Shown: piece by piece, positions 26,373 through 34,761 of the stretch
Layout of the letters: each line of letters opens with the position of its first letter
Numbering within the stretch: the stretch's first letter is position 1
From: Maridesulfovibrio sp.
Lineage (GTDB): Bacteria; Desulfobacterota; Desulfovibrionia; Desulfovibrionales; Desulfovibrionaceae
Reading direction: 5' to 3'
NCBI RefSeq assembly: GCF_963678865.1
Contig: NZ_OY787459.1
Coordinates: 1,082,501 to 1,146,500, forward strand
Length of the DNA: 64,000 nucleotides
Program-made: the position numbers and the translations under genes
Notes under the pieces: model-generated
Databases searched by the model: none
Seen by the model: only the letters and a program-made list of their open reading frames with translations
Told to the model about the DNA's origin: nothing

Positions 26373-27005
26373 TTAAATCGGCTGATTGGGATACAGAATC
26401 TCACCAATCGTCTTCTGGCGTCCGGTATTCCTGTTACTGTCCACATAGGAATCTTCAGTTAGACGCCTGCCAACATTGTAAAAGGTTCTAACCACTTCCG
26501 GGTGGCAGGAATACCCTGACTCCCGGATCATTTTTGCAAGAGCCGGGGAAGCGAAAGCCTGCAGGGCTTTGTTGGCTACCCCCATATTTTTACGGTAATT
26601 GTTGCCGTGCCAACCGGGAAGAGCACGGGTCTGCCGTTCCCATTCCCCGGTCTGGTTTTGATGTTCCTGATAACGGGCCGCTTCAAGGGAATTATGAAAA
26701 TCCACCAGCCTCTGAGCCATTTCACCGCTGACACCGTTCTCGTGTGCAAACTCCCGGAACTGACGGTCAACATGCGGGTCAATCCCGTCCGGCACGCCGT
26801 AATCCAGTTCATACGCTTCCGGTGCACCGGGAACCGGATTGTCGGTCAATTGATCGGCTTCTTCCACTATGTGACCGGACAGGTCTTCAGCCTCTTCTTC
26901 CTCCAGAGTATCTCCACCGAGAACTGGTTCAGCCACATCTTCCATCTTTGCCTGCGGGGAATAATGATCCGGTTGCTGCTCATCCTCCACCGGAAAATCA
27001 ATCAT
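26373..27005 (-). CDS. Probable phage head scaffolding protein
   Basis: A 210-residue, strongly acidic protein. The first 75 residues are rich in Glu, Asp and Pro and probably disordered. Then comes a helical segment (HVDRQFREFAHENGVSGEMA) and a basic C-terminal region (GRRLTEDSYVDSNRN). This charge layout and the position directly upstream of the capsid gene fit a scaffolding protein. Its ATG overlaps the stop of the Bbp19-like gene (ATGA). The assignment rests on composition and synteny rather than a motif. Confidence 0.75.
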   Translation of the reverse strand: MIDFPVEDEQQPDHYSPQAKMEDVAEPVLGGDTLEEEEAEDLSGHIVEEADQLTDNPVPGAPEAYELDYGVPDGIDPHVDRQFREFAHENGVSGEMAQRLVDFHNSLEAARYQEHQNQTGEWERQTRALPGWHGNNYRKNMGVANKALQAFASPALAKMIRESGYSCHPEVVRTFYNVGRRLTEDSYVDSNRNTGRQKTIGEILYPNQPI

Positions 27006-27337
27006 TTACGTTCCTCCTCTACCTTTCTCAATTTTTCAGCCCGTTCGCGGATGATGGAAAGATAAATTTCCTCATCCGCGGTGATCACCGGGCCAAGTAC
27101 ATTTTCGTTTACAAAATCATGAACAGCCACGTTGCGGTAGATGTCGCTCTCTCTGGAAAAAAGAACCGCATTAACACCGCCCTGCTCCAGCAGAAAGGTA
27201 AAAACCCTTTTACCATGCGCGGAACCGAATGTTTTCCGTATATCAGTTAAAAACTGATCATTGACTCTGCGTTGCTCTTCACGCTCTTTCTCTGCCTCGA
27301 GCTGTTCATCCTCCAGAAACCCGGAATCAGTTGTCAT
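27002..27337 (-). CDS. Bbp19-like phage protein
   Basis: A 111-residue charged helical protein. The core (FGSAHGKRVFTFLLEQGGVN, then SRESDIYRNVAVHDFVNENV) follows the pattern of the Bbp19 family: a GR-V-LL-x-GV core followed by a conserved N/F-rich stretch. The function is unknown; in BPP-1-like phages it lies between the portal and scaffold genes. AGGAGG precedes the ATG. It is now the first gene of the cassette, and nothing upstream resembles a portal. Confidence 0.75.
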   Translation of the reverse strand: MTTDSGFLEDEQLEAEKEREEQRRVNDQFLTDIRKTFGSAHGKRVFTFLLEQGGVNAVLFSRESDIYRNVAVHDFVNENVLGPVITADEEIYLSIIRERAEKLRKVEEERK

Positions 27338-27398
27338 TTAATGCCGACCTCCTTTGTTTTTGGGCTCTGCCGCCCCCTTCAAAATGCATAATATGTCT

Positions 27399-27447
27399 CA
27401 GGGCGGACCTGAATCAGGAGACTCAGGTCCGCCCTGTTCTTTTTTTC
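27399..27447. terminator. Phage-cassette hairpin, copy 3
   Basis: CAGGGCGGACCTGA (27399-27412) pairs with its complement (27423-27436); the plus-strand T-run is TTCTTTTTTT. It is 62 bases upstream of the first phage gene. The stem is nearly identical to copies at 19239 and 23368, with one base change in the inner arm. Confidence 0.75.
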
Positions 27448-27598
27448 AAAAAAAGTTTGGGATATATCTTTGAATACCTAATTGTTTAAAGCAGTTAACT
27501 ATCAAAAAAAATACTTTCATATCCATAACTGTCTTGTGCCTTTCAATATAGATGTGGCATAGACCGTTAAGGAATTAATCATATCCAAGCGAGTATAT

Positions 27599-30007
27599 AT
27601 GTTTATTGAAAATGAAATCAGCTTTAAAGCGATAAGTGACCTGTTCTGCAATGCTGACAATGAAGGGCGCGACTATTTATACGAATATGAAGTATATAAC
27701 CTGTTGGCCAATTCCGGTGCGGAAACTCCTCCGGCTGCCAACCTGCTGCCGCGGGGAGCTCGTTTTTCAGACGAAGAATTGATCTCCATACCGGGCGAAA
27801 AAACAGTGCTGAAAATCGTCTCCCCGACCATCATCCACAAAACAGAGGTCGGCGGAGTACGCATCGTCAAAAAAGAACCATCCAAGATTCGCTCCGCAGT
27901 ACGCGGAATGATGTATGAGGTCCCGGAAAATTACGCCGCATACATTGAACGCAATCCGGACCACAGTCCCAAAGAATACAAAGGACTGCACGGCGAAGCA
28001 CTGGTCAAGGCCATCAGCAGGGATCTGAAAGGGGTGCTGCAGGTCCAGTTCATGCCACCGGATTCAGATTCTTTCGGCAACGAACTGATTGTAGGCTTAC
28101 GCCGGACCCGTGAATTCGGGACTATTATCAGTGCCGGGCTAGGCGGAACAGATACAGAACTCTACGCTGAAAGATTCCGTAAAGGACAGGCTATTGTTGC
28201 CGCATCAGTGTATATGGTCGATGGTCAATCCTTCTTCCAGCTTTTTAAAAATACCATCTCCTACAAAAAGCTGGCCGGATTGACACGGGGTCAACGCCGC
28301 ATCGTCACAGATGAACAGCTTATCGAATGCTTTGATTCATTCATCGAGATGGGCAAATATTTTTCCCCTTCAGACAAGGATAGCGGATTCGTAATTGACG
28401 AATTGGAAATCAACCCCTTTGCCTTTACTGAATACCTTATGGTTCCACTTGACGGCATGTGCCGCTTTTCCAAAACAGGACAAAAACCGCAGGGACGCCC
28501 GGTTCAAAAAATCCACAACCTGCTCCACCCCAAGAAAATAGGCATCATCGGTGTATCCTCCACCAGACGCAATTTCGGACGTATTATTTTAGATAATGTG
28601 CTGGCAGAAGGATTTTCCAAAGAAGATGTGGTCATAGTCAGCGAAGGCTGTGATACGGTTAACGGTGTACGCTGTGTTCCCAACCTTGACTCCTTGAATC
28701 ACAAGCTGGACCTGTTCGTAGTGGCTATCGCAGCCCAGCACGTTCCGGATCTGGTAGACCAGATTATTAAACTGGACTCCGCCAAAAGCGTGATGCTCAT
28801 TCCCGGCGGCATGGGCGAAACCGAGGAAAGCAAGGAAAGGGCTGAACAGATAATAAACACTATCAATGAAAAGCATGCAGAAGAAGACGGCGGACCGGTT
28901 TTTATCGGTGCCAATTGCATGGGTGTTGTCTCCCGCCCCGGCGGATACGATACATGGTTCATCCCCGAAGAAAAACTTCCCAAAAACCGCAACGCAGGAC
29001 ATCAGCGGGCAGCGTTAATCAGTCAAAGCGGGGCTTTTATGGTTTTCCGGACCAGCCAATGCCCGGAGCTGAACCCGGCCTATATGATTTCCATGGGTAA
29101 CCAGACCGATCTGACATTAGGGGATATGGTCCATTACTTTAAAAATTCTCCGGAAGTGGATGTAATCGCGGTTTATGCCGAAGGATTCAACGACCTCGAC
29201 GGATTGGAATTCTGCCGGGCCGTTCGGCAGGCAGTGATGAACGGCAAGGAAGTAGTCTTTTACAAAGCCGGACGTACTCCTGAAGGAAAAAGCGCCACCA
29301 GCGGTCACACCGCCTCACTGGCCGGGGATTACATGGTCTGCGAAAGCTGTGTACAGCAGGCCGGGGCAATTGTGGCCCGCACATTTCAGGAATTTCAAGA
29401 CCTGTTCATGCTGGCTGAAAAACTCAGCGGCAAAACCATCTGCGGTGACAGACTTGCCGCTGTGAGCGGAGCCGGCTTCGAAGCCGTAGGCATGGCCGAT
29501 TCCATCCAGTCAGATGACTATGACATAGAACTGGCAAAATTCAGTGATGATTCAATCGCGGCAATTGATGAGATTCTCATATCCCAAAAATTGAGTACAC
29601 TGGTTACCATTCAGAATCCGCTGGACCTGACTCCGGGGTCAAACGACATGGTTCACGCAAAAATGGCTGGAATTCTGGTAAAAGACCCGGCAGTAGATTC
29701 AATTGTAATCGGACTGGACCCGCTTTCCCCGTCCATGCATACGCTGGCAGATTCATCAATCCCAGCTTTCTCAATGGACGATGAAAACTCTCTGGGAAAC
29801 CAGCTCATAAAAATCGTTGAAAACAGTGATAAACCGCTGTTGGCAGTTGTTGACGGAGGAAGACTCTACGAACCCCTGCGCGATATGCTGCTTGCCAACG
29901 GGGTGCCTGTTTTTCCGGTCTGCGACCGTGCGGTAGCAGCTATTGCCCTGTACTCCAAAGCACGCATGCATGCAGAAGTGATCCGTCTGACTCACGGCTG
30001 TGACTAG
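27599..30007 (+). CDS. ADP-forming acetyl/acyl-CoA synthetase, fused beta-alpha order
   Basis: An 802-residue cytoplasmic enzyme of the nucleoside-diphosphate-forming acyl-CoA synthetase superfamily. It interconverts acyl-CoA plus ADP and Pi with acid, CoA and ATP, so it can make ATP by substrate-level phosphorylation. Residues about 25-300 form the ATP-grasp (beta) part (VSPTIIHKTEVGGVRIVKKE). From residue 305 comes the CoA-binding Rossmann domain (HPKKIGIIGVSSTRRNFGR), then ligase-type domains with GANCMGVVSRPGGYDT and SQSGAFMVF; SGHTASLAGD probably marks the phosphohistidine loop. The order is beta then alpha, the reverse of the more common alpha-beta fusion. Not experimentally assignable to acetate versus other acids. 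Confidence 0.85.
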   Translation: MFIENEISFKAISDLFCNADNEGRDYLYEYEVYNLLANSGAETPPAANLLPRGARFSDEELISIPGEKTVLKIVSPTIIHKTEVGGVRIVKKEPSKIRSAVRGMMYEVPENYAAYIERNPDHSPKEYKGLHGEALVKAISRDLKGVLQVQFMPPDSDSFGNELIVGLRRTREFGTIISAGLGGTDTELYAERFRKGQAIVAASVYMVDGQSFFQLFKNTISYKKLAGLTRGQRRIVTDEQLIECFDSFIEMGKYFSPSDKDSGFVIDELEINPFAFTEYLMVPLDGMCRFSKTGQKPQGRPVQKIHNLLHPKKIGIIGVSSTRRNFGRIILDNVLAEGFSKEDVVIVSEGCDTVNGVRCVPNLDSLNHKLDLFVVAIAAQHVPDLVDQIIKLDSAKSVMLIPGGMGETEESKERAEQIINTINEKHAEEDGGPVFIGANCMGVVSRPGGYDTWFIPEEKLPKNRNAGHQRAALISQSGAFMVFRTSQCPELNPAYMISMGNQTDLTLGDMVHYFKNSPEVDVIAVYAEGFNDLDGLEFCRAVRQAVMNGKEVVFYKAGRTPEGKSATSGHTASLAGDYMVCESCVQQAGAIVARTFQEFQDLFMLAEKLSGKTICGDRLAAVSGAGFEAVGMADSIQSDDYDIELAKFSDDSIAAIDEILISQKLSTLVTIQNPLDLTPGSNDMVHAKMAGILVKDPAVDSIVIGLDPLSPSMHTLADSSIPAFSMDDENSLGNQLIKIVENSDKPLLAVVDGGRLYEPLRDMLLANGVPVFPVCDRAVAAIALYSKARMHAEVIRLTHGCD

Positions 30008-30025
30008 TGCAAATGTAAAAAGAAG

Positions 30026-30051
30026 GGCCGTGGTTCTGTCGAACCACGGCC
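30026..30051. terminator. Hairpin after the acyl-CoA synthetase gene
   Basis: GGCCGTGGTTC and GAACCACGGCC form a perfect 11-bp stem with a TGTC loop. No U-run follows on the plus strand, so it may be factor-dependent or protect the 3' end. Confidence 0.6.
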
Positions 30052-30084
30052 TGCACTTGAAGGAGGACCTACTATTTAAACACT

Positions 30085-30222
30085 TTAATACTTATCGTTG
30101 TAGCGACAGGATAGTTTATCTTCACGACTGGTCTTTTCAACAACAACGCAAGCCTTTTCAGCATTAGCAAAAAAAGCGTCTTCAATAAACCTTGCTATTC
30201 CACACAACCAGCACATAAACAT
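30085..30222 (-). CDS. Very small protein with conserved upstream promoter (A)
   Basis: A 45-residue open frame: MFMCWLCGIARFIEDAFFAN, then AEKACVVVEKTSREDKL and a short Cys/Tyr tail. AGGAG lies eight bases before the ATG. A hydrophobic N-terminal helix with paired Cys is followed by a charged segment. A well-formed promoter stands upstream at 30294-30321, identical in geometry to that of another small gene at 31851-32066. I do not recognise the family. The leader contains a small AAGAAATCA hairpin. Its shortness makes coding less certain than its promoter. Confidence 0.6.
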   Translation of the reverse strand: MFMCWLCGIARFIEDAFFANAEKACVVVEKTSREDKLSCRYNDKY

Positions 30223-30293
30223 AAAAACAACTCCTGCAACTTAAAAGTACAATCAAGAAATCATTTTTGATTTCTTTTAATAACTTAAGTTTC

Positions 30294-30353
30294 AGTGTAC
30301 GCAGAAAAAACACATCGTCAATGAGATTCGTTTAATTCTTTTTTTCACATTTA
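30294..30353 (-). promoter_or_regulatory. Promoter A of the small-protein gene
   Basis: On the minus strand: TTGACG (30321-30316), a 16-base spacer, then TACACT (30299-30294). Nine bases upstream of the -35 lies a 23-bp block with AAATGTGAAAAAAAG (30353-30331), shared at 21 of 23 positions and at identical spacing with promoter B. Confidence 0.7.
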
Positions 30354-30453
30354 TATAGTCATCCACTTCTAATGGATAAAATCCCTTAATCATGCGAACA
30401 ACAAAACTGAATACAGATTCAGTTTTTATCAAAATAACATCCCCCCCAAAAAA

Positions 30454-31632
30454 TCATACCTTAAACTCAGCCCTCTTTTCAGCCCTTCGCTCGATTAACC
30501 CGACACTGAGCGGTATTATCAAAAAACAGGACAAAAAGAAGATCACCCCATTCCAGCCAGAACATTCATATGCAAACCCGGCACCGGTAAGGCCCAGCCA
30601 TCCTCCACTATAGTAACATAAAACATACAAGGCGTTGGCCTTACCATGACTGCAGGTCAATTTACGGTTTAACAGGACAACCGCCACTGTATGCAGAGTA
30701 AAAAAACCGGCACAGACTCCTGACAATCCCACAACTACAGCTGTAATTGACGGTAATAGAAGCAGAAAAAGCGAAACCCCAAGAAGAATAGAACTACAGA
30801 TCAAAATCAGTCCCCCTCCAAGGCGGCCGCAGAGTCTACCGGAAAGAGGTCCCAGAAAAATACCGAGAACATAAACCAGATAAACAAGGGTAATTGTCTC
30901 AGTGGCAAGGTCGAAAGGTGGATGTGAAAGTCTGTATGGCAGGTAATTGAAAACAGGTGAAAAAATAAGCAGACTCCCAGCTCCGCATGCATAAACCAGA
31001 AGTAACTCTTTACGTTTAAGCAGAGAAGCATAGGTCTCTTTACCGTTGCTGGAGCGTGCGGCGGCAATTTCCTCTTTACCACTGGAGGGCAGGATAAGTA
31101 CCGCCATTAAAGTTGTTACCAGAATCAGCACCGAAGCCGTACTGAACGCATATCGCCAGTGCAATGGAGGATGAATCCATCCACCGAGCAGCCTTCCGCC
31201 CAGCCCGCCTAGAATTGTGGCAGAAACATAGGCTCCCATGACCACGCTCAACCTTTTGGCCGGGAGTGTTCGGGCCAGCCATGCAGCAATACTGGTAGTC
31301 AAAGCCGGAATGAAAAGACCCTGCACAAGCCTTGCTCCGACCAGAATTGCATAACTATCGGTCGATGCACAGATAAAACCACCGGCAGCAACAAAAACAC
31401 CACCGGCAACAATTATAGGTTTAACAGGATACCTATCCGACAAGTACCCGAAAAACAGGTTTGACAGTACAATCCCCAAAATTACAAAAGAAACCGCAAA
31501 GGAAGCCTGTACAGGACTGATTTGAAATTCCGACTGTAATATGGGCAAAACAGGTTGTGGAAGGTAGATATTGGTAAATGAGGCCGAAACTAGAGCAAAA
31601 ACTGCAAGTTGAATTTTAATGATATTATTCAT
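30454..31632 (-). CDS. MFS transporter
   Basis: A 392-residue inner-membrane protein with about twelve hydrophobic segments. The N-terminal half shows the major-facilitator signature between helices 2 and 3 (FGYLSDRYPVKP) and the alternating Gly-rich helices of the drug:H+ antiporter-like group (GARLVQGLFIPALTTS). It resembles YnfM-type transporters, but the substrate cannot be read from sequence. AGGA precedes the ATG at 31632; a frame from 31659 would add nine residues. It sits alone between the two small genes that share a promoter. Confidence 0.85.
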   Translation of the reverse strand: MNNIIKIQLAVFALVSASFTNIYLPQPVLPILQSEFQISPVQASFAVSFVILGIVLSNLFFGYLSDRYPVKPIIVAGGVFVAAGGFICASTDSYAILVGARLVQGLFIPALTTSIAAWLARTLPAKRLSVVMGAYVSATILGGLGGRLLGGWIHPPLHWRYAFSTASVLILVTTLMAVLILPSSGKEEIAAARSSNGKETYASLLKRKELLLVYACGAGSLLIFSPVFNYLPYRLSHPPFDLATETITLVYLVYVLGIFLGPLSGRLCGRLGGGLILICSSILLGVSLFLLLLPSITAVVVGLSGVCAGFFTLHTVAVVLLNRKLTCSHGKANALYVLCYYSGGWLGLTGAGFAYECSGWNGVIFFLSCFLIIPLSVGLIERRAEKRAEFKV

Positions 31633-31786
31633 AATCGATCCTATTACAAGAATTATCACTATACCGCTTCGAAAGGTAGAACCGAAATTATTTCGCTGTC
31701 AAGGAACTAAAACCAAAACCCCGAAATTCAGCATTGCTACATTATCAAAACACCGGATTACCGCATAGACCAACCCATTTAACGCC

Positions 31787-31820
31787 AAAAACCCCGCTCC
31801 GGTACCGGAGCGGGGTTTTT
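31787..31820. terminator. Perfect palindromic terminator
   Basis: A 17-bp arm (AAAAACCCCGCTCCGGT) and its exact complement form a continuous palindrome with an A-run and a T-run at its ends. It works in either direction: after the small gene B (leftward) and as insulation of the MFS gene. Confidence 0.85.
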
Positions 31821-31850
31821 GGGTCCAAAACAATACTATTTTAGATCAAA

Positions 31851-32066
31851 TCAGCTTAACTCAAATGCATCTTTTTTGAAGAAACAGTAAAACTCATGAT
31901 CGTAATGATAAAATCTATCAAAATTATCTTTAACAAGCTTAACTACACTATCAATTCTTTTTGATTTAATTGAAACGTTATTTTCGACATACTGTTCTGC
32001 TTTGGCTACTGCGTTCACAGAAACAAAAAAAACTAGACCAAGCGCGAAATACATTTCTAAAGCCAC
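31851..32066 (-). CDS. Small protein with hydrophobic N-terminus and conserved upstream promoter (B)
   Basis: A 71-residue protein, not recognised. From the GTG at 32066 (AAAGGAG seven bases upstream) it reads MALEMYFALGLVFFVSVNAV followed by a charged segment and an aromatic C-terminus (FYHYDHEFYCFFKKD). The hydrophobic N-terminus could be a signal peptide or membrane helix; VNAVAKA looks like a signal-peptidase site. An alternative start at 32108 overlaps the -10 region, so it is rejected. It resembles protein A in layout (hydrophobic start, AE-K/Q motif, Tyr-rich end), but the similarity is weak. Confidence 0.6.
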   Translation of the reverse strand: MALEMYFALGLVFFVSVNAVAKAEQYVENNVSIKSKRIDSVVKLVKDNFDRFYHYDHEFYCFFKKDAFELS

Positions 32067-32099
32067 TTCCAGACTCCTTTTCTTGAAGGTTCTGAAATA

Positions 32100-32159
32100 A
32101 GCATACACTCAAAAAGACCATCGTCAACAGTTTTAAGTTAATTATTTTTTTCACATTTA
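32100..32159 (-). promoter_or_regulatory. Promoter B of the small-protein gene
   Basis: On the minus strand: TTGACG (32127-32122), a 16-base spacer, then TATGCT (32105-32100). The upstream block with AAATGTGAAAAAAAT (32159-32137) lies nine bases before the -35, exactly as in promoter A. Confidence 0.7.
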
Positions 32160-32236
32160 AAGTAATTTTACGACATTTTTCACAATCGCTATATTTTTAT
32201 TTTTAAATAATCATCAATTCTTATTTTAAACGCAAA

Positions 32237-32264
32237 AAGCCGCCACATTGTACTGTGCCGGCTT
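32237..32264. terminator. Hairpin of uncertain role
   Basis: AAGCCG-C-CACA pairs with TGTG-C-CGGCTT, one C-C mismatch, with a minus-strand TTTTTGCG tail. It lies between the flavodoxin-like gene and promoter B and may be a backup terminator. Confidence 0.45.
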
Positions 32265-32333
32265 AAAATAAAAAGTCTTTTGTTCTTTTTTTAACAAAAA
32301 CTAATATACAGAAATAATGAAATAATATCAAAA

Positions 32334-32369
32334 AGAAGCACTCTGACAGCCTGTCTTCAGAGTGCTTCT
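32334..32369 (-). terminator. Terminator of the flavodoxin-like gene
   Basis: AGAAGCACTCTGA (32334-32346) and its complement (32357-32369) form a 13-bp stem; on the minus strand it is followed by TTTTTGATATTATT. Confidence 0.85.
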
Positions 32370-32384
32370 GCCAACAATCAGGTT

Positions 32385-33002
32385 CTATCCCTTTATACCT
32401 TCGCTACTCAATTGCCTGCCAAGCTTACGGGCCTGTTCCAAGGCTTCTTCCATACGATGCTGATCTGGATATGTACCGGGATCACCAAATTCACGAATGG
32501 TGTGAATTTCAGAAAATCCGAGATATTTAAAAAAGAGAGGATAACGATCCTGTATATCGGCATACAAATCTTCATTGATTGCACCTTGGCTTGTCATGAA
32601 CACAACCTTTACTCCATCCTTCAGACGGCTGAAACGACGACGTTCCACAGAACCTGGCTCAAGATTTAAACCATCATGAAAATCAGGGGTAAAAATATGG
32701 TAAAGACGATCAATAAAAATTTTGGCCTGACCACTTACATCGCCAAAATAGACCGGACTAGCGATAACAAGCACATCACTTTCATGCATATCGTCATAAA
32801 CCGGAGTAAGCCCATCCTCAATAGCACAACGCTCAGTTTTCCCCTTGCAGGACATACATCCGATGCACCCTGAACCTTTTAGTTCTTGTAATTCGTAACT
32901 TACGACCTCTGTGTCTTCTGCAAAGCCCTCACAGAGTGCAGCTACAAGGCTATGCGAGTTTCCTTTTTTGCGGGCACTTCCGTTAACAACAGTAACTTTC
33001 AT
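32385..33002 (-). CDS. Flavodoxin-fold NAD(P)H-dependent FMN reductase-like protein with Cys cluster
   Basis: A 205-residue soluble protein. The FMN phosphate loop is VNGSARKKGNSHSLV near residue 5. A CIGCMSC motif with a further Cys ten residues on (ERCAIEDG) follows near residue 47, as in iron-sulfur flavoproteins and related NADPH-dependent FMN reductases of anaerobes, so it may hold a 4Fe-4S cluster. ASPVYFGDVSGQAKIFIDR is the second flavin-binding loop. It probably transfers electrons to small quinones or metals, with no specific partner visible. GAGGAAG precedes the ATG. Confidence 0.82.
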   Translation of the reverse strand: MKVTVVNGSARKKGNSHSLVAALCEGFAEDTEVVSYELQELKGSGCIGCMSCKGKTERCAIEDGLTPVYDDMHESDVLVIASPVYFGDVSGQAKIFIDRLYHIFTPDFHDGLNLEPGSVERRRFSRLKDGVKVVFMTSQGAINEDLYADIQDRYPLFFKYLGFSEIHTIREFGDPGTYPDQHRMEEALEQARKLGRQLSSEGIKG

Positions 33003-33211
33003 TTTATCTTCCTCTCATTTAGGTCAAAATTTGTTAATACAGATATACTTTGTTCCGAACAGATAAGAAGAATGATAGCCAAACCTGCGAAAAGTAAAAT
33101 CAACCGAAAGTATGAAAGGCAAACTGCGAAAAGACATACAATTTTTACATTGACTTTAGTAGGCCAGTAAGTACACGTAGGCTGACTTTTATACTTAATA
33201 AGGACGCAGCA

Positions 33212-34759
33212 ATGAAACAGATAGAAATACAGATTAAAATCAATCCCGGACAAATTGAGAATCCCGGTGCAATCCGCAAAGAAGCTTTGAAGGCTTCCGG
33301 ATTGCCGGACGACGAAAATATTTCAACCCGTGTGCTGCGCCGCTCAATTGATGCCCGTTCCCGCAAACCTCATTATGTGCTTCAGGTAGCCATCGGTGAT
33401 CCGGAAACCGTAGAGCCGCAAAAATCCATCTTCACTCCCCTGCCCCTTAGCGGCAGACAGGTTATCATTGCCGGGGCTGGACCGGCCGGATACTTTGCAG
33501 CACTGACCCTGTTGGAACATGGCATCAAACCGATCATCATCGAACGGGGCCGCACTGTAAACGAGCGCCGTAAGGACCTCAAAAAAATATATACTGAAGG
33601 ACTTATAAACCCGGACTCCAACTACTGCTTCGGAGAAGGCGGAGCCGGAACTTATTCAGACGGGAAACTATACACCCGTGCCACCAAACGCGGCAACGTC
33701 GGCCGTATCCTTGACCTGCTGATCGCAAACGGCGCTCCGGGCGATATACGCATTGACGCCCACCCGCACCTTGGCTCAAATGTATTACCTCGAATAGTAA
33801 GCAGGATGCGTGACGACATTCTTTCCTGCGGCGGAGAAATTCATTTCAACACACGTGTAGACTCCTTCATACTCGAGGGAAACTGTATGAAAGGCGTTGT
33901 TGCCGCAGGTAATGCGATCAAGGCAGATGCAGTAATCCTCGCCACCGGGCATTCCGCACGGGATATTTTCTACGCCCTGAATAATCAGGAAATTAAAATC
34001 GAGGCCAAACCGTTTGCTTTGGGAGTGCGTATAGAGCACCCGCAACCGCTGATCGATAAAATTTTCTATCACCAGTCACCGCGCCATGAGAACCTGCCCG
34101 CAGCAAGCTACCGAATTTCAACTCAGGCTATGGGGCGCGGAGTCTTCTCATTCTGCATGTGTCCGGGCGGGTATATTGTCCCGGCCTCCACTGCACCGGG
34201 AGAACTTGTTCTGAATGGAATGAGCCTTGCCGCTCGCAATGCACCTTTCGCCAATGCCGGACTAGTGGCAGAAGTAAAACTTGAGGATTTAAGCGATCCG
34301 GAGAATCCACTCTGCGCTTTGGAGTATCAAGCTACAGCGGAAAAAAAGATGTTTAACGCAGGTGATGGTAAAACCCAGCAGGCCCCGGCCCAGCGAGTCT
34401 GTGACTTCATTGCCGGTAAAATTTCAAAATCCATCCCCAAGACATCCTACATACCCGGCAGCTATTCTGCTCCGGTACACGAACTGCTGCCCTTCATTCA
34501 ATCGGAAGCCTTGCGTAGTGGACTCAAAACTTTATCTCAAAAATTCAAAGGTTTTGACTCAAATGAAGCCAAAGTGCTGGCAGTGGAATCACGCACCAGT
34601 TCACCGGTACGCATCCCGCGCAACCGCGAGACATTAGAGCATGAGCAGATTAAAGGTTTTTTCCCCTGCGGAGAAGGAGCCGGGTATGCAGGCGGAATCA
34701 TCTCCGCTGCCATGGACGGTGAGAAATGTGCACTTGCCGCAGCCCGGATGATAAAATAA
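33212..34759 (+). CDS. FAD-dependent oxidoreductase (uncharacterized dehydrogenase family)
   Basis: A 515-residue flavoprotein. An N-terminal domain of about 80 residues (KQIEIQIKINPGQIENP) precedes the dinucleotide-binding motif IIAGAGPAGYFAALTLLEHG near residue 91. Middle motifs FGEGGAGTYSDGKLYTR and the C-terminal GEGAGYAGGIISAAMDG identify it as the NAD(P)/FAD-dependent family typified by COG2509 proteins, whose substrate is generally unknown. AAGGA precedes the ATG. Its stop lies two bases from the end of a convergent gene, and no terminator separates them. Confidence 0.82.
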   Translation: MKQIEIQIKINPGQIENPGAIRKEALKASGLPDDENISTRVLRRSIDARSRKPHYVLQVAIGDPETVEPQKSIFTPLPLSGRQVIIAGAGPAGYFAALTLLEHGIKPIIIERGRTVNERRKDLKKIYTEGLINPDSNYCFGEGGAGTYSDGKLYTRATKRGNVGRILDLLIANGAPGDIRIDAHPHLGSNVLPRIVSRMRDDILSCGGEIHFNTRVDSFILEGNCMKGVVAAGNAIKADAVILATGHSARDIFYALNNQEIKIEAKPFALGVRIEHPQPLIDKIFYHQSPRHENLPAASYRISTQAMGRGVFSFCMCPGGYIVPASTAPGELVLNGMSLAARNAPFANAGLVAEVKLEDLSDPENPLCALEYQATAEKKMFNAGDGKTQQAPAQRVCDFIAGKISKSIPKTSYIPGSYSAPVHELLPFIQSEALRSGLKTLSQKFKGFDSNEAKVLAVESRTSSPVRIPRNRETLEHEQIKGFFPCGEGAGYAGGIISAAMDGEKCALAAARMIK

Positions 34760-34761
34760 AA

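Larger units (their letters stand above)
16117..27448 (-). mobile_element. Podovirus-like prophage remnant, structural genes only
   Basis: All genes but one run leftward in an order resembling BPP-1/T7-type podoviruses: Bbp19-like, scaffold, major capsid, cement, tail adaptor, nozzle, gp13-like, internal protein, tail fibre, LamG protein. No terminase, portal, holin/lysin, replication, repressor or integrase gene was found, and no direct-repeat attachment sites were seen at the edges. It is flanked by core-type genes on both sides. I infer a decayed or domesticated prophage, but the open frames themselves are intact. Confidence 0.8.

Noticed and set aside
19239..27447. The three repeated hairpins as a CRISPR-like array
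   Set aside because: They are thousands of bases apart, palindromic, and separated by genes; no spacer-repeat periodicity exists.
16117..27448. A diversity-generating retroelement, because BPP-1-like phages carry one
   Set aside because: No reverse transcriptase, accessory protein or template/variable repeat pair is visible; the LamG gene has no adenine-biased repeat that I can see.
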